DNA of 57,200 nucleotides from Pseudomonadota bacterium (GTDB taxonomy: Bacteria > Pseudomonadota > Gammaproteobacteria > Burkholderiales > Thiobacillaceae). Positions within the stretch are counted from its first letter, which is position 1. The number at the start of each line of letters is the position of its first letter. Positions 24,201 to 33,736 of the stretch are shown in pieces. The notes beneath the pieces are model-generated. The model was not told the origin of the DNA, did not search any database, and was given only the letters and a program-made list of their open reading frames with translations. The stretch is taken from positions 1 to 57,200 of the forward strand of contig JAURYL010000105.1 in assembly GCA_030653935.1 (NCBI GenBank), in the 5' to 3' direction. A program made the position numbers and the translations under genes.

Positions 24201-25208
24201 TCAGATTAGCTTTTTGGCCAGGTTGGCCGCCGTCTCGTTGTAGTAGACCATCAACATTTTTAGATCGCGATGCCCAACCATCCGCGCCAGTTCCAGTACG
24301 TCGAGTTTCTTCGCCAGACGGGTAATGGACTCGTGGCGAGTATCGTGGAAATGCAGGTCTTCAATCATGGCCGATGCTTTGGCTTTTCGGAAAAGAGCAT
24401 CGATCTGGGTCGTCGAGAGCCGGAACGCACGGTCATCACCCTCTTCCTTGGTGTGGAGTAGCTGACCAAGAATGCGCAGGGATTCGGTCGACAAAGGCAC
24501 GTCTCGTTTGGCGGCCGCAGTCTTTCTTCCACCCTCGTGACCGCGCACCTTGAGATAACGTTCGTCGAGGAACAGGTCGCCCCACCTGAGTGCGCAAATT
24601 TCGCCAGCACGAAGTGCTGACTCGATTGCGAAAAGCATAGCCGCGCCAACACGGGATGAAACAGTCACGGGTGGAGAGGTGTGATCGTAGCCAAGTGCCC
24701 ACAGCAGCCTCTCGATTTCCCGATCCTCGATACGCCGATCCCTCGCCTCCGGTTGCTTTGGTCGTTGCACCCCCTTCATTGGGCTCTCTATGAGCCAGCG
24801 CCATTCTCTGACGGCGATGCCGCATGCGCTCGACAAAAGGTTCCACTCCCGTATCACGGAGCCCGGCGACACCTCTTTGAGCCGGCGGTCGCGCCAGTCT
24901 GCGAAGTGCTCGGAAGAGATCTGAGGCAGCGGCACGTCGGCAATCCGATCCCGAGAGAGCTTCGCCAAGCGTATTTGCTCCCAGCGGGCACCAGCCTTGG
25001 TGGGCGATACCTCTCGTGCATATCGGTCAAGCAATTCCCGGAAAGGGCGGTCAGAAACCTCGCCGCGAGAGCCGGCAAATATTGCCGCCTCGGCTTTCGC
25101 TGCCCATGCCTGCGCTTCGGCCTTCGTGGTGAAACTGGCAGACTTACGAACACCCTTCCTGGTTACGATGGCTCGCCAAGATTTTCCGCGTTTCTGGAAG
25201 GTGGCCAT
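24201..25208 (-). CDS. int: Tyrosine recombinase/integrase of the island
   Basis: A 335-residue phage-type integrase. The N-terminal AP2-like arm-binding domain (MATFQKRGKSWRAIVTRKGVRKSASFTTKAEAQAWA) is followed by the SAM-like core-binding domain and the catalytic domain. Catalytic residues: Arg in 'ESALRAGEICAL', Lys in 'VRGHEGGRKTAAAKRDV', His-x-x-Arg in 'HDTRHES', His in 'MVGHRDLKM' and Tyr in 'MVYYNET'. It reads away from the tRNA-Leu gene, with its start 157 bp from the tRNA 3' end, the standard position for integrases that recombine into tRNA 3' ends. Confidence 0.93.
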   Translation of the reverse strand: MATFQKRGKSWRAIVTRKGVRKSASFTTKAEAQAWAAKAEAAIFAGSRGEVSDRPFRELLDRYAREVSPTKAGARWEQIRLAKLSRDRIADVPLPQISSEHFADWRDRRLKEVSPGSVIREWNLLSSACGIAVREWRWLIESPMKGVQRPKQPEARDRRIEDREIERLLWALGYDHTSPPVTVSSRVGAAMLFAIESALRAGEICALRWGDLFLDERYLKVRGHEGGRKTAAAKRDVPLSTESLRILGQLLHTKEEGDDRAFRLSTTQIDALFRKAKASAMIEDLHFHDTRHESITRLAKKLDVLELARMVGHRDLKMLMVYYNETAANLAKKLI

Positions 25209-25210
25209 GT

Positions 25211-25240
25211 CTGGTGCATCTCTGGTGCAGTTCTGGTGTA
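25211..25240. repeat. Three 11-bp-spaced direct repeats, probable integrase arm sites
   Basis: CTGGTGCA at 25211-25218, CTGGTGCA at 25222-25229 and CTGGTGTA at 25233-25240 are spaced exactly 11 bp, about one helical turn. They lie directly upstream of int, between it and the tRNA-Leu gene, where arm-type binding sites of tyrosine recombinases are expected. They may also let integrase repress its own gene. Confidence 0.6.
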
Positions 25241-25365
25241 GCGACTATAGCCGTTATGCACCCAAATACACCAACTTGTTATGCTTGCCATGTCGAGAAT
25301 ATCCTCTTAACCAATTGATTAAGTATGAAATATGTCGATATGTGAAGTTATGTGAAAATCGTGCC

Positions 25366-25452
25366 TGGTGCCGGGAGGGGGACTCGAACCCCCACGTTGT
25401 TTCCAACGGCGGATTTTGAATCCGCTGCGTCTACCGATTCCGCCATCCCGGC
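25366..25452 (-). tRNA. tRNA-Leu(CAA)
   Basis: An 87-nt tRNA including an encoded CCA (25366-25368 on the minus strand). The acceptor stem GCCGGGA pairs with TCCCGGC. The D-loop contains GGTAGACGC, the anticodon arm GCGGA-TTCAAAA-TCCGC gives anticodon CAA, the variable arm is long as in leucine tRNAs, and the T-arm has GGTTCGAGTCC. The gene is intact. Its 3' end faces the integrase and forms the right attachment junction of the island; the matching left junction is not in the window. Confidence 0.97.
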
Positions 25453-25466
25453 TGGGTGGGGGCGCG

Positions 25467-25496
25467 ATTATGGCTGAATGCCGCGTCGGCCGGCAA
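25467..25496 (-). promoter_or_regulatory. Promoter of tRNA-Leu
   Basis: On the minus strand, TTGCCG (25491-25496) and CATAAT (25467-25472) are separated by 18 bases and lie 14 bases before the mature tRNA 5' end. This is a good sigma-70 fit. A TATAAT on the plus strand at 25499-25504 may serve the divergent queA; it is only ten bases before the queA ATG, implying a very short leader. Confidence 0.5.
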
Positions 25497-25514
25497 CGTA
25501 TAATCCGCGCCCTC

Positions 25515-26546
25515 ATGAAAACCAGCGACTTCGACTACTCCCTGCCGGACGAGCTCATCGCCCAGCATCCCCTGGCCGAGCGCGTGGCCAGCCGTTTATT
25601 GCACGTGGATGGCGTCGACGCGCGCTTCACTGATCGTCTGTTCAACGAATTGCCCGGTTTTTTCCGCCCCGGCGATCTGTTGGTGTTCAACGACACCCGC
25701 GTGATCAAGGCGCGCCTGCACGGCCAGAAAGCCAGCGGCGGCAAGGTGGAGGCGCTGGTGGAGCGCGTCGTCGGCGAGCATGAAGCCTTGCTGCATCTGC
25801 GCGCCAGCAGGTCGCCGAAGCCGGGCAGCGTGCTCTTGTTCGCCGGTGTAATCCAGGCGCTGGTGCTGGGGCGCGAGGAGGATTTGTTTCGGGTGGCGTT
25901 CGATCCCGCGCGCACGGTGCTGGAATGGTTGGAGCAGCACGGCGAGGTGCCGTTGCCGCCTTACATGCAGCGGCCGGCGGAGGCTGATGACGATGACCGT
26001 TATCAGACCGTGTATGCGCGCGATCCCGGTTCCGTCGCGGCGCCCACGGCCGGGTTGCACTTCGACGAGATGATGCTGACGCGCCTGCGCGAGGCCGGCG
26101 TCGCCACCGCCTTCGTCACGCTGCATGTCGGCGCCGGCACCTTTCAGCCGGTCAAGGTCGAGGATACGGCGGAACACAGGATGCACACCGAGCGCTATGT
26201 CATTTCCGAGGAGACCGTGGCGGCGGTGGCCACGGCGCGCGCGGCCGGCGCCCGGGTCGGCGCGGTCGGCACCACCAGTCTGCGGGCGCTGGAATCCGCC
26301 GCCCGCGATGGTGTGCTGCGCGCGGGGGGCGGCGAGACCGATCTGTTCATCACGCCCGGTTATCGGTTCAACGTGGTGGATCGTCTGCTCACCAATTTCC
26401 ACCTGCCGCGTTCCACCCTGCTGATGCTGGTGTCCGCCTTTGGCGGCACGGAACTGCTGCTGAGCGCCTATGCGCACGCGGTGGCCGAGCGCTATCGTTT
26501 CTTCAGTTACGGCGACGCGATGCTGATCGAGCGACAGAGCGATTAG
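25515..26546 (+). CDS. queA: QueA, tRNA preQ1(34) S-adenosylmethionine ribosyltransferase-isomerase
   Basis: A 343-residue cytosolic enzyme that transfers and isomerises the ribosyl part of AdoMet onto preQ1 in tRNA, giving epoxyqueuosine. It starts '[20 protein letters not shown]' and contains the family boxes '[15 protein letters not shown]', '[21 protein letters not shown]', '[13 protein letters not shown]' and '[19 protein letters not shown]'. ATG 25515 is the family start; an upstream frame through the tRNA is not coding. In many proteobacteria queA sits beside tgt; here tgt lies 3.3 kb downstream with other genes between. Confidence 0.97.
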   Translation: MKTSDFDYSLPDELIAQHPLAERVASRLLHVDGVDARFTDRLFNELPGFFRPGDLLVFNDTRVIKARLHGQKASGGKVEALVERVVGEHEALLHLRASRSPKPGSVLLFAGVIQALVLGREEDLFRVAFDPARTVLEWLEQHGEVPLPPYMQRPAEADDDDRYQTVYARDPGSVAAPTAGLHFDEMMLTRLREAGVATAFVTLHVGAGTFQPVKVEDTAEHRMHTERYVISEETVAAVATARAAGARVGAVGTTSLRALESAARDGVLRAGGGETDLFITPGYRFNVVDRLLTNFHLPRSTLLMLVSAFGGTELLLSAYAHAVAERYRFFSYGDAMLIERQSD

Positions 26547-26553
26547 CTGTGCC

Positions 26554-26620
26554 CCCGGCTCGGGAAAAACGCCCGAGTCGCGCCCCGTCGTTCTTGGGGC
26601 GGCCCGGCGAACTTAAGCGG
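26554..26620. repeat. GC-rich palindromic repeat, copy 1
   Basis: An inverted repeat CTCGGG-aaaaacg-CCCGAG (about 26559-26577) begins a segment that continues GGCCCGGCG...CTTAAGCGG. A similar string occurs at 30973-31052. The TAA stop of the next minus-strand gene (26613-26615) lies inside the repeat. It sits between the converging queA and the 240-residue unknown and could work as a transcription stop. Confidence 0.5.
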
Positions 26621-27335
26621 CGCCCAGCGTCCGCGCCAGTTTCCGCGCCTGCCCGACCAGTTGCCGCATGCGGGCGGCGTCGGGCGTCTGGGTGCGGGCG
26701 TTGGCCCAGGACAGGGTGAGGGTGTCGCCGCCGAGGTGCAGGATCAGGCCGGGCGCGGCGGCGAGCGCCTGGAGGAAGTCCTCGGGTAGATCGGGTTTTT
26801 TCTCGTAGCAGGCGACGAAATAGTATTCATCGAGGCCGAAGATGTCGGGGAAGTCCAGGTGCCGGGCATTCGCCTCGACCAGGGTTTCCGCCATGCGGTT
26901 GGCGAAACCGGCCAGCGTTCCCTGTCCGACCAGACGGGGTGTGGCGACGCAGCGCGGCCAGTTCCAGCCCTTGACGACCACCGCCACGGCGCTGAGTTCG
27001 AGCGGCGAGTAATGTGACTTGCTCGGCCGGTTGCCGCGGCGTACCCCTTCCTCGTTGAAGTTGCGACGATGCAGGCTGTACAGCCAGAGGCCGCCGAATG
27101 GCTCCTCGCGGTTGAATACATGCGTCAGTTGCAGCAAGCCGGGGCGCTGACGGCCGCGTACCGCCGCGAGCCGGGCGCGCAATGCTTCGCTGCCCTCCAC
27201 CGCCGTGAAGCCGAGCTCACGCGCGAGGCGCTGCTTCGCCACCGATTCCTTGCGCGACGCGCGCACCACCAGATAAACCATGGCCGCGAGGATGGCGAAG
27301 AACCCGATGAGGATGAGGAGTAGTGGACTAGGCAT
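26613..27335 (-). CDS. Hypothetical membrane-anchored protein
   Basis: A 240-residue protein with one N-terminal membrane anchor (about residues 4-24) followed by a basic stop-transfer (RASRKES). The rest is soluble and cytoplasmic or periplasmic, with 'LWLYSLHRRNFNEEG' and 'FPDIFGLDEYYFVACYEKKPDLPEDFLQAL'. The sequence 'YYSPLELSAVAVVVKGWNWPRC' suggests a globular alpha/beta domain. I do not recognise the family. It is convergent with queA and divergent from the helicase. Confidence 0.6.
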   Translation of the reverse strand: MPSPLLLILIGFFAILAAMVYLVVRASRKESVAKQRLARELGFTAVEGSEALRARLAAVRGRQRPGLLQLTHVFNREEPFGGLWLYSLHRRNFNEEGVRRGNRPSKSHYSPLELSAVAVVVKGWNWPRCVATPRLVGQGTLAGFANRMAETLVEANARHLDFPDIFGLDEYYFVACYEKKPDLPEDFLQALAAAPGLILHLGGDTLTLSWANARTQTPDAARMRQLVGQARKLARTLGAA

Positions 27336-27721
27336 GACTATGTATAACTAAATTCATATGCCTATTCTAGTAATGATTGAGAGTATAGAAAAATCAATGG
27401 CTTCCGGCTGTCGCTTCGAGTATAGTGCGGCCCGTTGTGTAACGCAGTAGTCGGCTTTCTGGCCTCCTGGCCTGGTATTCAAGCCCACGGGACTGTTTTC
27501 ACAGCCCCATCGTCCCCGACCTCACCTGATCCTTTCACGGAAACGCTTTCCGTCGATTCGGCTTTGCGGCATTCGGTTGGCGCCGATGTTTCGCGAGAAT
27601 CGACGTGCCCATCGTGGCGCGAGCGTTTCTGTTTTTGCGCCCCCCGCTTATTGCTGGGCGCTGTTGTCTTTTGCCTGTGCCAAATGAATGGCGGGCGGGG
27701 GCACGCTTTGAAAGGATTTGT
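27336..27721 (+). promoter_or_regulatory. Promoter region and long leader of the RNA helicase gene
   Basis: About 386 bp without a convincing gene. TATAGT at 27421-27426 is a plausible -10 box, which would give a 5' untranslated leader near 290 nt. Long leaders are common on DEAD-box helicase genes that respond to cold. Short frames inside (for example 27435-27725) lack support. An inverted motif GTGCC (27676-27680) / GGCAC (27698-27702) lies close to the start codon. Confidence 0.4.
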
Positions 27722-29356
27722 ATGACTTTTGCTACTTTGGGCCTTAATCCCCTCGTTTTGAAATGCCTGGAAACCACCGGCTACACGGTTCCATCCGAGG
27801 TGCAGCGCCAAGCGGTTCCGGCCGCGCTGGAAGGGCGTGATCTGCTGGTTTCCAGCCATACCGGCAGCGGCAAGACCGCTGCTTTCCTGCTGCCCAGCCT
27901 GCACAAGCTGGCCGAGCCTTCCACGCTCCCGGGCAATGGACCGCGTCTGCTGGTGCTCTGCCCCACCCGTGAACTCGCCATGCAGGTGCAGAAGCAGGCC
28001 ATGATCTACGGCGCCGGCCTGCGCAAGCTGCGCACGGTCTGCCTGGTGGGCGGCGCGCCGTTCGGCCCGCAGTTCCAGGCGCTGAAGGTGAACCCGGAAG
28101 TGATGATTGCCACCCCCGGCCGCCTGATCGACCATCTGGAACGCGGTCGCATCGACTTCTCGCGCCTGGAAGTGCTGGTGCTGGACGAAGCCGACCGCAT
28201 GCTGGACATGGGCTTTATCGAGGACATCGAGCACATCGTCTCGGGCACCCCGGCGTCCCGCCAGACCCTGCTGTTCTCCGCCACCCTGGACGGCCTGGTC
28301 GGCAAGATCGCCGCCGAGATGACCAACAACGCGTTGCGCATCTCCGTGGTGACCCAGGAAGACCAGAAGGCCAACATCGACCAGCGCATTCTGTTTTCAG
28401 ATGACATCGGCCACAAGCACCGTATGCTCGATTTCCTGTTGCGTGATGTCGACCTGACTCAGGCGCTGATCTTCACCGCCACCAAGCGCAGCGCCGAGGA
28501 GCTCTCGGAAACCCTGATGGAGCAAGGCCACTCCGCCGCTGCCCTGCATGGCGACATGCCGCAGCACAAGCGCACCCGCACCCTGCAACGCCTGCGTGAT
28601 GGCCAGACCCGCTTTCTGGTGGCCACCGACGTGGCCGCGCGTGGCATCGACGTCGCCGGTATCAGCCACGTCATCAACTTCGACGCGCCGCGCCAGGCTG
28701 AAGACTACGTCCACCGCATCGGCCGCACCGGTCGCGCCGGCCGTACCGGCATCGCCATCACCATGGTGCACGGCAAGGAGCGCCATCTGGTGCGCGAGAT
28801 CGAGCGTTACATCGGCCAGAGCGTGCGCGTTGACGTAATCGCCGGCCTGGAGCCGAGCCCGCGCTCCGAGCGTCCCTTCGACAAGAATCGCGGCGGCAAG
28901 AGCGGCTACGGCAACAAGAGCGGCGGCTACGGCAATAAGAGCGGTTATGGCAACAGCAAGCCTTGGGGCGAGCGGAGTGCCTCCACCGACAAGCCCGCGG
29001 GCGAGCGGACCTGGGGCGACAAGCCGGCCGGCGAGCGGACCTGGGGTGAGAAGAAGTGGGCCGACAAGCCTCGCGGCGAGTTCCAGAGCCGTGGCCAGGG
29101 TTATGGCCAGCGCGATGCCCAGGCGCCGCGCCACGACGACGACAGCCGCGGTAACACCGCCAACCATGGCGCGGGTAACGCGCAGCCGCGTCCGGAGCGC
29201 AACGGCAACACCTGGGCGAAGCCGGAAGGTGGCCATGCGGCCAAGCCGGCCTGGGTGAACAAGTCCGATGCGCGCCCGGCGTTCAAGAGCAGTGGTCCCC
29301 GCACCGACGACCATCGTCCCGCTGCGACCAAGCCGCGCGGCCGTCAGAGCTGGTAA
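27722..29356 (+). CDS. DEAD-box ATP-dependent RNA helicase (RhlE-like)
   Basis: A 544-residue RNA helicase. Motif I is SHTGSGKT (45-52), then PTREL (81-85), DEAD (155-158), SAT (186-188), and motif VI HRIGRTGRAG (331-340). The tail from about 385 is low-complexity and basic, built of repeated GYGNKSG and GERTWG(D/E)K units, likely an RNA-binding or condensate-forming region. Roles in the family include ribosome assembly and mRNA turnover in the cold. ATG 27722 has AAGGA nearby and begins the classic Q-motif region; the longer frame from 27605 adds no domain. RhlE is the closest group by length and tail, but assignment is tentative. Confidence 0.92.
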   Translation: MTFATLGLNPLVLKCLETTGYTVPSEVQRQAVPAALEGRDLLVSSHTGSGKTAAFLLPSLHKLAEPSTLPGNGPRLLVLCPTRELAMQVQKQAMIYGAGLRKLRTVCLVGGAPFGPQFQALKVNPEVMIATPGRLIDHLERGRIDFSRLEVLVLDEADRMLDMGFIEDIEHIVSGTPASRQTLLFSATLDGLVGKIAAEMTNNALRISVVTQEDQKANIDQRILFSDDIGHKHRMLDFLLRDVDLTQALIFTATKRSAEELSETLMEQGHSAAALHGDMPQHKRTRTLQRLRDGQTRFLVATDVAARGIDVAGISHVINFDAPRQAEDYVHRIGRTGRAGRTGIAITMVHGKERHLVREIERYIGQSVRVDVIAGLEPSPRSERPFDKNRGGKSGYGNKSGGYGNKSGYGNSKPWGERSASTDKPAGERTWGDKPAGERTWGEKKWADKPRGEFQSRGQGYGQRDAQAPRHDDDSRGNTANHGAGNAQPRPERNGNTWAKPEGGHAAKPAWVNKSDARPAFKSSGPRTDDHRPAATKPRGRQSW

Positions 29357-29386
29357 ATAGCGGCGAAGCCCCGCGCCAGGGTCGCG

Positions 29387-30960
<1,574 letters not shown>

Positions 30961-30972
30961 TTAGCGGTACCC

Positions 30973-31052
30973 ACGGCCCGGAATAAACATCCGAGCCGCC
31001 TCCCCATGGGGGGCAGGCGTCCCTGGCGCGGCCCGGCGCATGGCTTGAGCGG
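30973..31052. repeat. GC-rich palindromic repeat, copy 2
   Basis: This segment begins CGGCCCGG-aataaacat-CCGAGCCG and ends GGCCCGGCGC...GCTTGAGCGG, matching the layout of 26554-26620. A shorter related hairpin (CGGCTCGG...CCCGAGCCCG) is found at 32307-32332 inside the M48 peptidase gene. Copy 2 directly abuts the short copy of the MITE-like element that follows. Confidence 0.45.
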
Positions 31053-31133
31053 GGGTGGTGAACAAATAACCAGAACGTTCCGGCGACATCGACCCGCTCA
31101 TAAACGTCCAAGTAGTTCATTTACGCCCCCCGT
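31050..31133. mobile_element. Short, diverged copy of MITE-A-like repeat
   Basis: Left end GGGGGTGGTGAACAAATAAC followed by CAGAACGTTC, and right end AGTAGTTCATTTACGCCCCC, resemble the ends of the elements at 43644-43861 and 46742-46907, which have GGGGCCGTAAACGAATAACCAGAACGTTC and TTATTCATTTACGGCCCC type termini. The core is mostly lost. It lies between tgt and the DUF898 gene. Confidence 0.4.
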
Positions 31134-31198
31134 CGGCAAAAGCCAAAATATAATGGCGGCCTGTTCGAGACCAAACACAACTACGGGAGAACAGCGTC

Positions 31199-32242
31199 AT
31201 GAATGAGGGAAGTCGCGTCTATCCATTTCAATTCACCGGCAGCGGCGGTGAATATTTCCGAATCTGGATCGTCAATCTCGCCTTGAGCCTGCTGACCCTG
31301 GGTATTTATTCCGCCTGGGCGAAGGTGCGGCGCAAGCGCTATTTCAATAACCACACATTGCTCGACGGCCACAATTTTGATTACCTGGCCGACCCCATCG
31401 CCATCCTGAAAGGGCGGCTGATCGCCTTCGCGCTGTTTGCCCTCTATGCGCTGACGCAGCACAGCCTGCCCTGGTTGTCGCTGCTGCTGCTGGCGCTGTT
31501 CTTTCTCGCCATGCCCTGGATCGTGGTGCGTTCGCTGCAATTCAACGCCCGCAACAGCAGCCATCGCGGTTTGCGTTTCGATTTCCAGGGCGACCTGGGC
31601 GAGGCCACCCGCATCTTCGTTGGCTGGGGCGCGCTGATGCTGCTGAGCCTCGGGCTGCTGCTGCCCTATCTGCTGTTTCGCAAAACCGCGTTCATCGCCG
31701 GCAACCATGCCTTCGGCGCCACCCGTGCCCGCTTTCAGGGGCGGGGCCGCTCCTACTACGGGATCTTCATGAATGCCTCCCTGATCATGTTGGCGCCCCT
31801 GGTGGTCATCGTGGCCGCCGGTATCGTGGTCGCCACACTCCAGCATGCCGCGCCCGTGGGGCTGACCGAAATGATGGGACTGTTCGGCGTCGGCCTGCTG
31901 CTGTTCTATGCCGTCGCGCCGATTGCCGCCGGTTACGTCAAGGCGCGCATTGCCCGCCTCACCTTCATCGGCACGCGCTTCGGCGCCTTGCGTTTCGCCG
32001 GACGCCACACGGCGCGCGGCTTGATCGGGCTTTATGTGTCCAATCTGCTGCTGATCGTGCTGACGCTGGGTCTGTACATTCCCTGGGCACAAGTGCGCAG
32101 CGCTCGCTACTGGTTGGACAACCTGGCCGTGGTCGGGCCGGCGCGCGGGCTTGATGGGTTCGTCGCCGCATCCGGTGTCGGTGTCGCCGCCGCCGGCGCG
32201 GAAATGGCCGAGGCTTTCAATGTGGACCTGGGTATCGCGTGA
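31199..32242 (+). CDS. DUF898 (YjgN-like) integral membrane protein
   Basis: A 347-residue inner-membrane protein. It shows the DUF898 pattern: an N-terminal 'YPFQFTGSGGEYFRIWIVNLALSLLTLGIYSAWAKVRRKRYF' repeated in the C-terminal half as 'FIGTRFGALRFAG...LIVLTLGLYIPWAQVRSARYW'. About six transmembrane helices are likely, so the protein looks like a duplicated unit. The function is unknown. ATG 31199 has a good RBS (GGGAGAA). It overlaps the next gene by four bases. Confidence 0.85.
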   Translation: MNEGSRVYPFQFTGSGGEYFRIWIVNLALSLLTLGIYSAWAKVRRKRYFNNHTLLDGHNFDYLADPIAILKGRLIAFALFALYALTQHSLPWLSLLLLALFFLAMPWIVVRSLQFNARNSSHRGLRFDFQGDLGEATRIFVGWGALMLLSLGLLLPYLLFRKTAFIAGNHAFGATRARFQGRGRSYYGIFMNASLIMLAPLVVIVAAGIVVATLQHAAPVGLTEMMGLFGVGLLLFYAVAPIAAGYVKARIARLTFIGTRFGALRFAGRHTARGLIGLYVSNLLLIVLTLGLYIPWAQVRSARYWLDNLAVVGPARGLDGFVAASGVGVAAAGAEMAEAFNVDLGIA

Positions 32243-33291
32243 ATTCATTTACCGCCCGCTATTTTGACGGCCGATCCAGCGCCGCGCGGGGGGTGAGTTG
32301 TATTTCCGGCTCGGAAAAATCGCCCGAGCCCGATGGGTTGCTTGTGCGGGATGAGGTGGGCGAAATCCATGTTCCCTGGTCGCGGCTGCGCGTCGGTGAC
32401 CGTCTTGCTGGCGTGCCGCGCGTGATCTACCTGCAAGGCGCCGGCGAATTGCATAGCGACGACCACGCGGCGGTCGATGCCTTGGCGCGACGGCTCGGCC
32501 AGGGACGGCTGGCGGCGGGCGTGTTTCGCCTGGAATCGCGCCTTTGGGTCGCGCTGGTGGCTCTGGTTTTCAGTGTCGCGGCGGCCTGGCTGGGCCTGCG
32601 CCACGGGCTGCCCTGGCTCGCCGAGGTAGTCGTGGAAAGCGTGCCGGCCGGTATCGAGGACGGCATGGGCGGCCACGCCCTGGCGGCGCTGGACCAGTGG
32701 GTGTTGCAGCCCAGCGCTCTGCCGGCATCGCGTCAGGAGGCGCTGAGACAGCGCTTGCGAGCCGTGTGCGAGCAAGCCGGGGGTTGCCCGAGCTGGCGGT
32801 TGGAGTTTCGCGGCGGCGGTGAGCTTGGCGCCAATGCCCTGGCCCTGCCCGGGGGCACGCTGGTTTTTACCGATGAAATCGTGAAGTTGGCGCATCACGA
32901 TGATGAATTGATCGCGGTGGCGGCCCATGAGCTCGGCCATGTCAGGCATCACCATGCTCTGCGCCAGGCGCTTGCCGGCGCCGGTGTCGTGGTGTTCTCG
33001 CAAGTGCTGATTGGCGATCTCGGTGGCATCGCCGACCTGGCCAGCGGCTTGCCCGCCCTCTTGCTGCAAACCGGCTATTCCCGCGCGATGGAAAGCGAGG
33101 CGGATGCTCACGCGCTCGCGTTGATGCGTCGAACCTGCCTGCCACCGCGCCGCTTCGCCGACATCATGACGCGCCTGGAAGCCGCGCGCCCGGGCGCGGC
33201 TGCCGGCTTCACGCTGTTCTCGACCCATCCGGAGACGCGGGAACGCATCAAAGTGTTTAGGGTTCAAGAGCTTGGGGCGCGAGGCTGCTAG
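32239..33291 (+). CDS. M48-family membrane-linked metallopeptidase
   Basis: A 350-residue protein starting with GTG. A membrane segment covers about residues 102-120. The zinc site HELGH is at 230-234 and the third ligand Glu in 'MESEADAHAL' near 284, so the protease looks active. DUF898 and M48 genes are commonly paired (as here with a 4-bp overlap), suggesting a joint role in envelope quality control. The N-terminal part (residues 20-35) encodes a small palindromic repeat found elsewhere in the window. Confidence 0.88.
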   Translation: MNSFTARYFDGRSSAARGVSCISGSEKSPEPDGLLVRDEVGEIHVPWSRLRVGDRLAGVPRVIYLQGAGELHSDDHAAVDALARRLGQGRLAAGVFRLESRLWVALVALVFSVAAAWLGLRHGLPWLAEVVVESVPAGIEDGMGGHALAALDQWVLQPSALPASRQEALRQRLRAVCEQAGGCPSWRLEFRGGGELGANALALPGGTLVFTDEIVKLAHHDDELIAVAAHELGHVRHHHALRQALAGAGVVVFSQVLIGDLGGIADLASGLPALLLQTGYSRAMESEADAHALALMRRTCLPPRRFADIMTRLEAARPGAAAGFTLFSTHPETRERIKVFRVQELGARGC

Positions 33292-33327
33292 AATGCGCGA
33301 GTTTTTTCCAACCCACTCATTCATATC

Positions 33328-33645
33328 ATGCTGATTTCTCCCGCTTACGCCGCCGATCCCGCGCAACCCGATCCGATCATGAGCTTCCTGCCCTTGATCG
33401 TGCTCTTCGCCCTGTTCTATTTCATGATCATTCGCCCGCAGATGAAGCGGACCAAGGATCAGAAGAAGATGCAGGAAAGTATCGCCAAGGGTGATGAGGT
33501 CATCACCTCCGGCGGCCAGGTCGGCAAGGTGGTAAAGATTACCGATCAGTACATTACCCTGGACATCGGCGGTGGCACGGAATCCCATTTCCAGCGCGGC
33601 GCCGTGCAGACCGTATTGCCCAAGGGAACGATCAAGGATCTGTGA
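33328..33645 (+). CDS. yajC: YajC, Sec translocon accessory subunit
   Basis: A 105-residue inner-membrane protein with one transmembrane helix (SFLPLIVLFALFYFMIIRPQ) and the family phrase 'RPQMKRTKDQKKMQ...GDEVITSGGQVGKV'. It associates with SecDF and helps protein export. It is the first gene of the yajC-secD-secF operon. Confidence 0.96.
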   Translation: MLISPAYAADPAQPDPIMSFLPLIVLFALFYFMIIRPQMKRTKDQKKMQESIAKGDEVITSGGQVGKVVKITDQYITLDIGGGTESHFQRGAVQTVLPKGTIKDL

Positions 33646-33662
33646 GAAATGGGGGATGCGGG

Positions 33663-33682
33663 GCGGGGGCTGAAACCCCCGC
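33663..33682. other. GC hairpin between yajC and secD
   Basis: GCGGGGG-CTGAAA-CCCCCGC (33663-33682) forms a strong stem. The absence of a T-run argues against a full terminator; it may set the yajC:secD expression ratio by attenuation or mRNA protection. Confidence 0.4.
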
Positions 33683-33736
33683 TCGCCCCCCGAAGATCGC
33701 TTTCCGCCCCTCATTTCCCATCACTCATCGCCGAAA

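Noticed and set aside
25453-25514. preQ1 riboswitch before queA
   Set aside because: Too short and contains promoters for the tRNA and queA; no preQ1 aptamer pattern.
31181-33714. Long minus-strand frames (31181-32248, 32245-33714) opposite DUF898, M48 and yajC
   Set aside because: Gln/His-rich shadows typical of antisense frames in GC-rich genes; the plus-strand products have clear family motifs.
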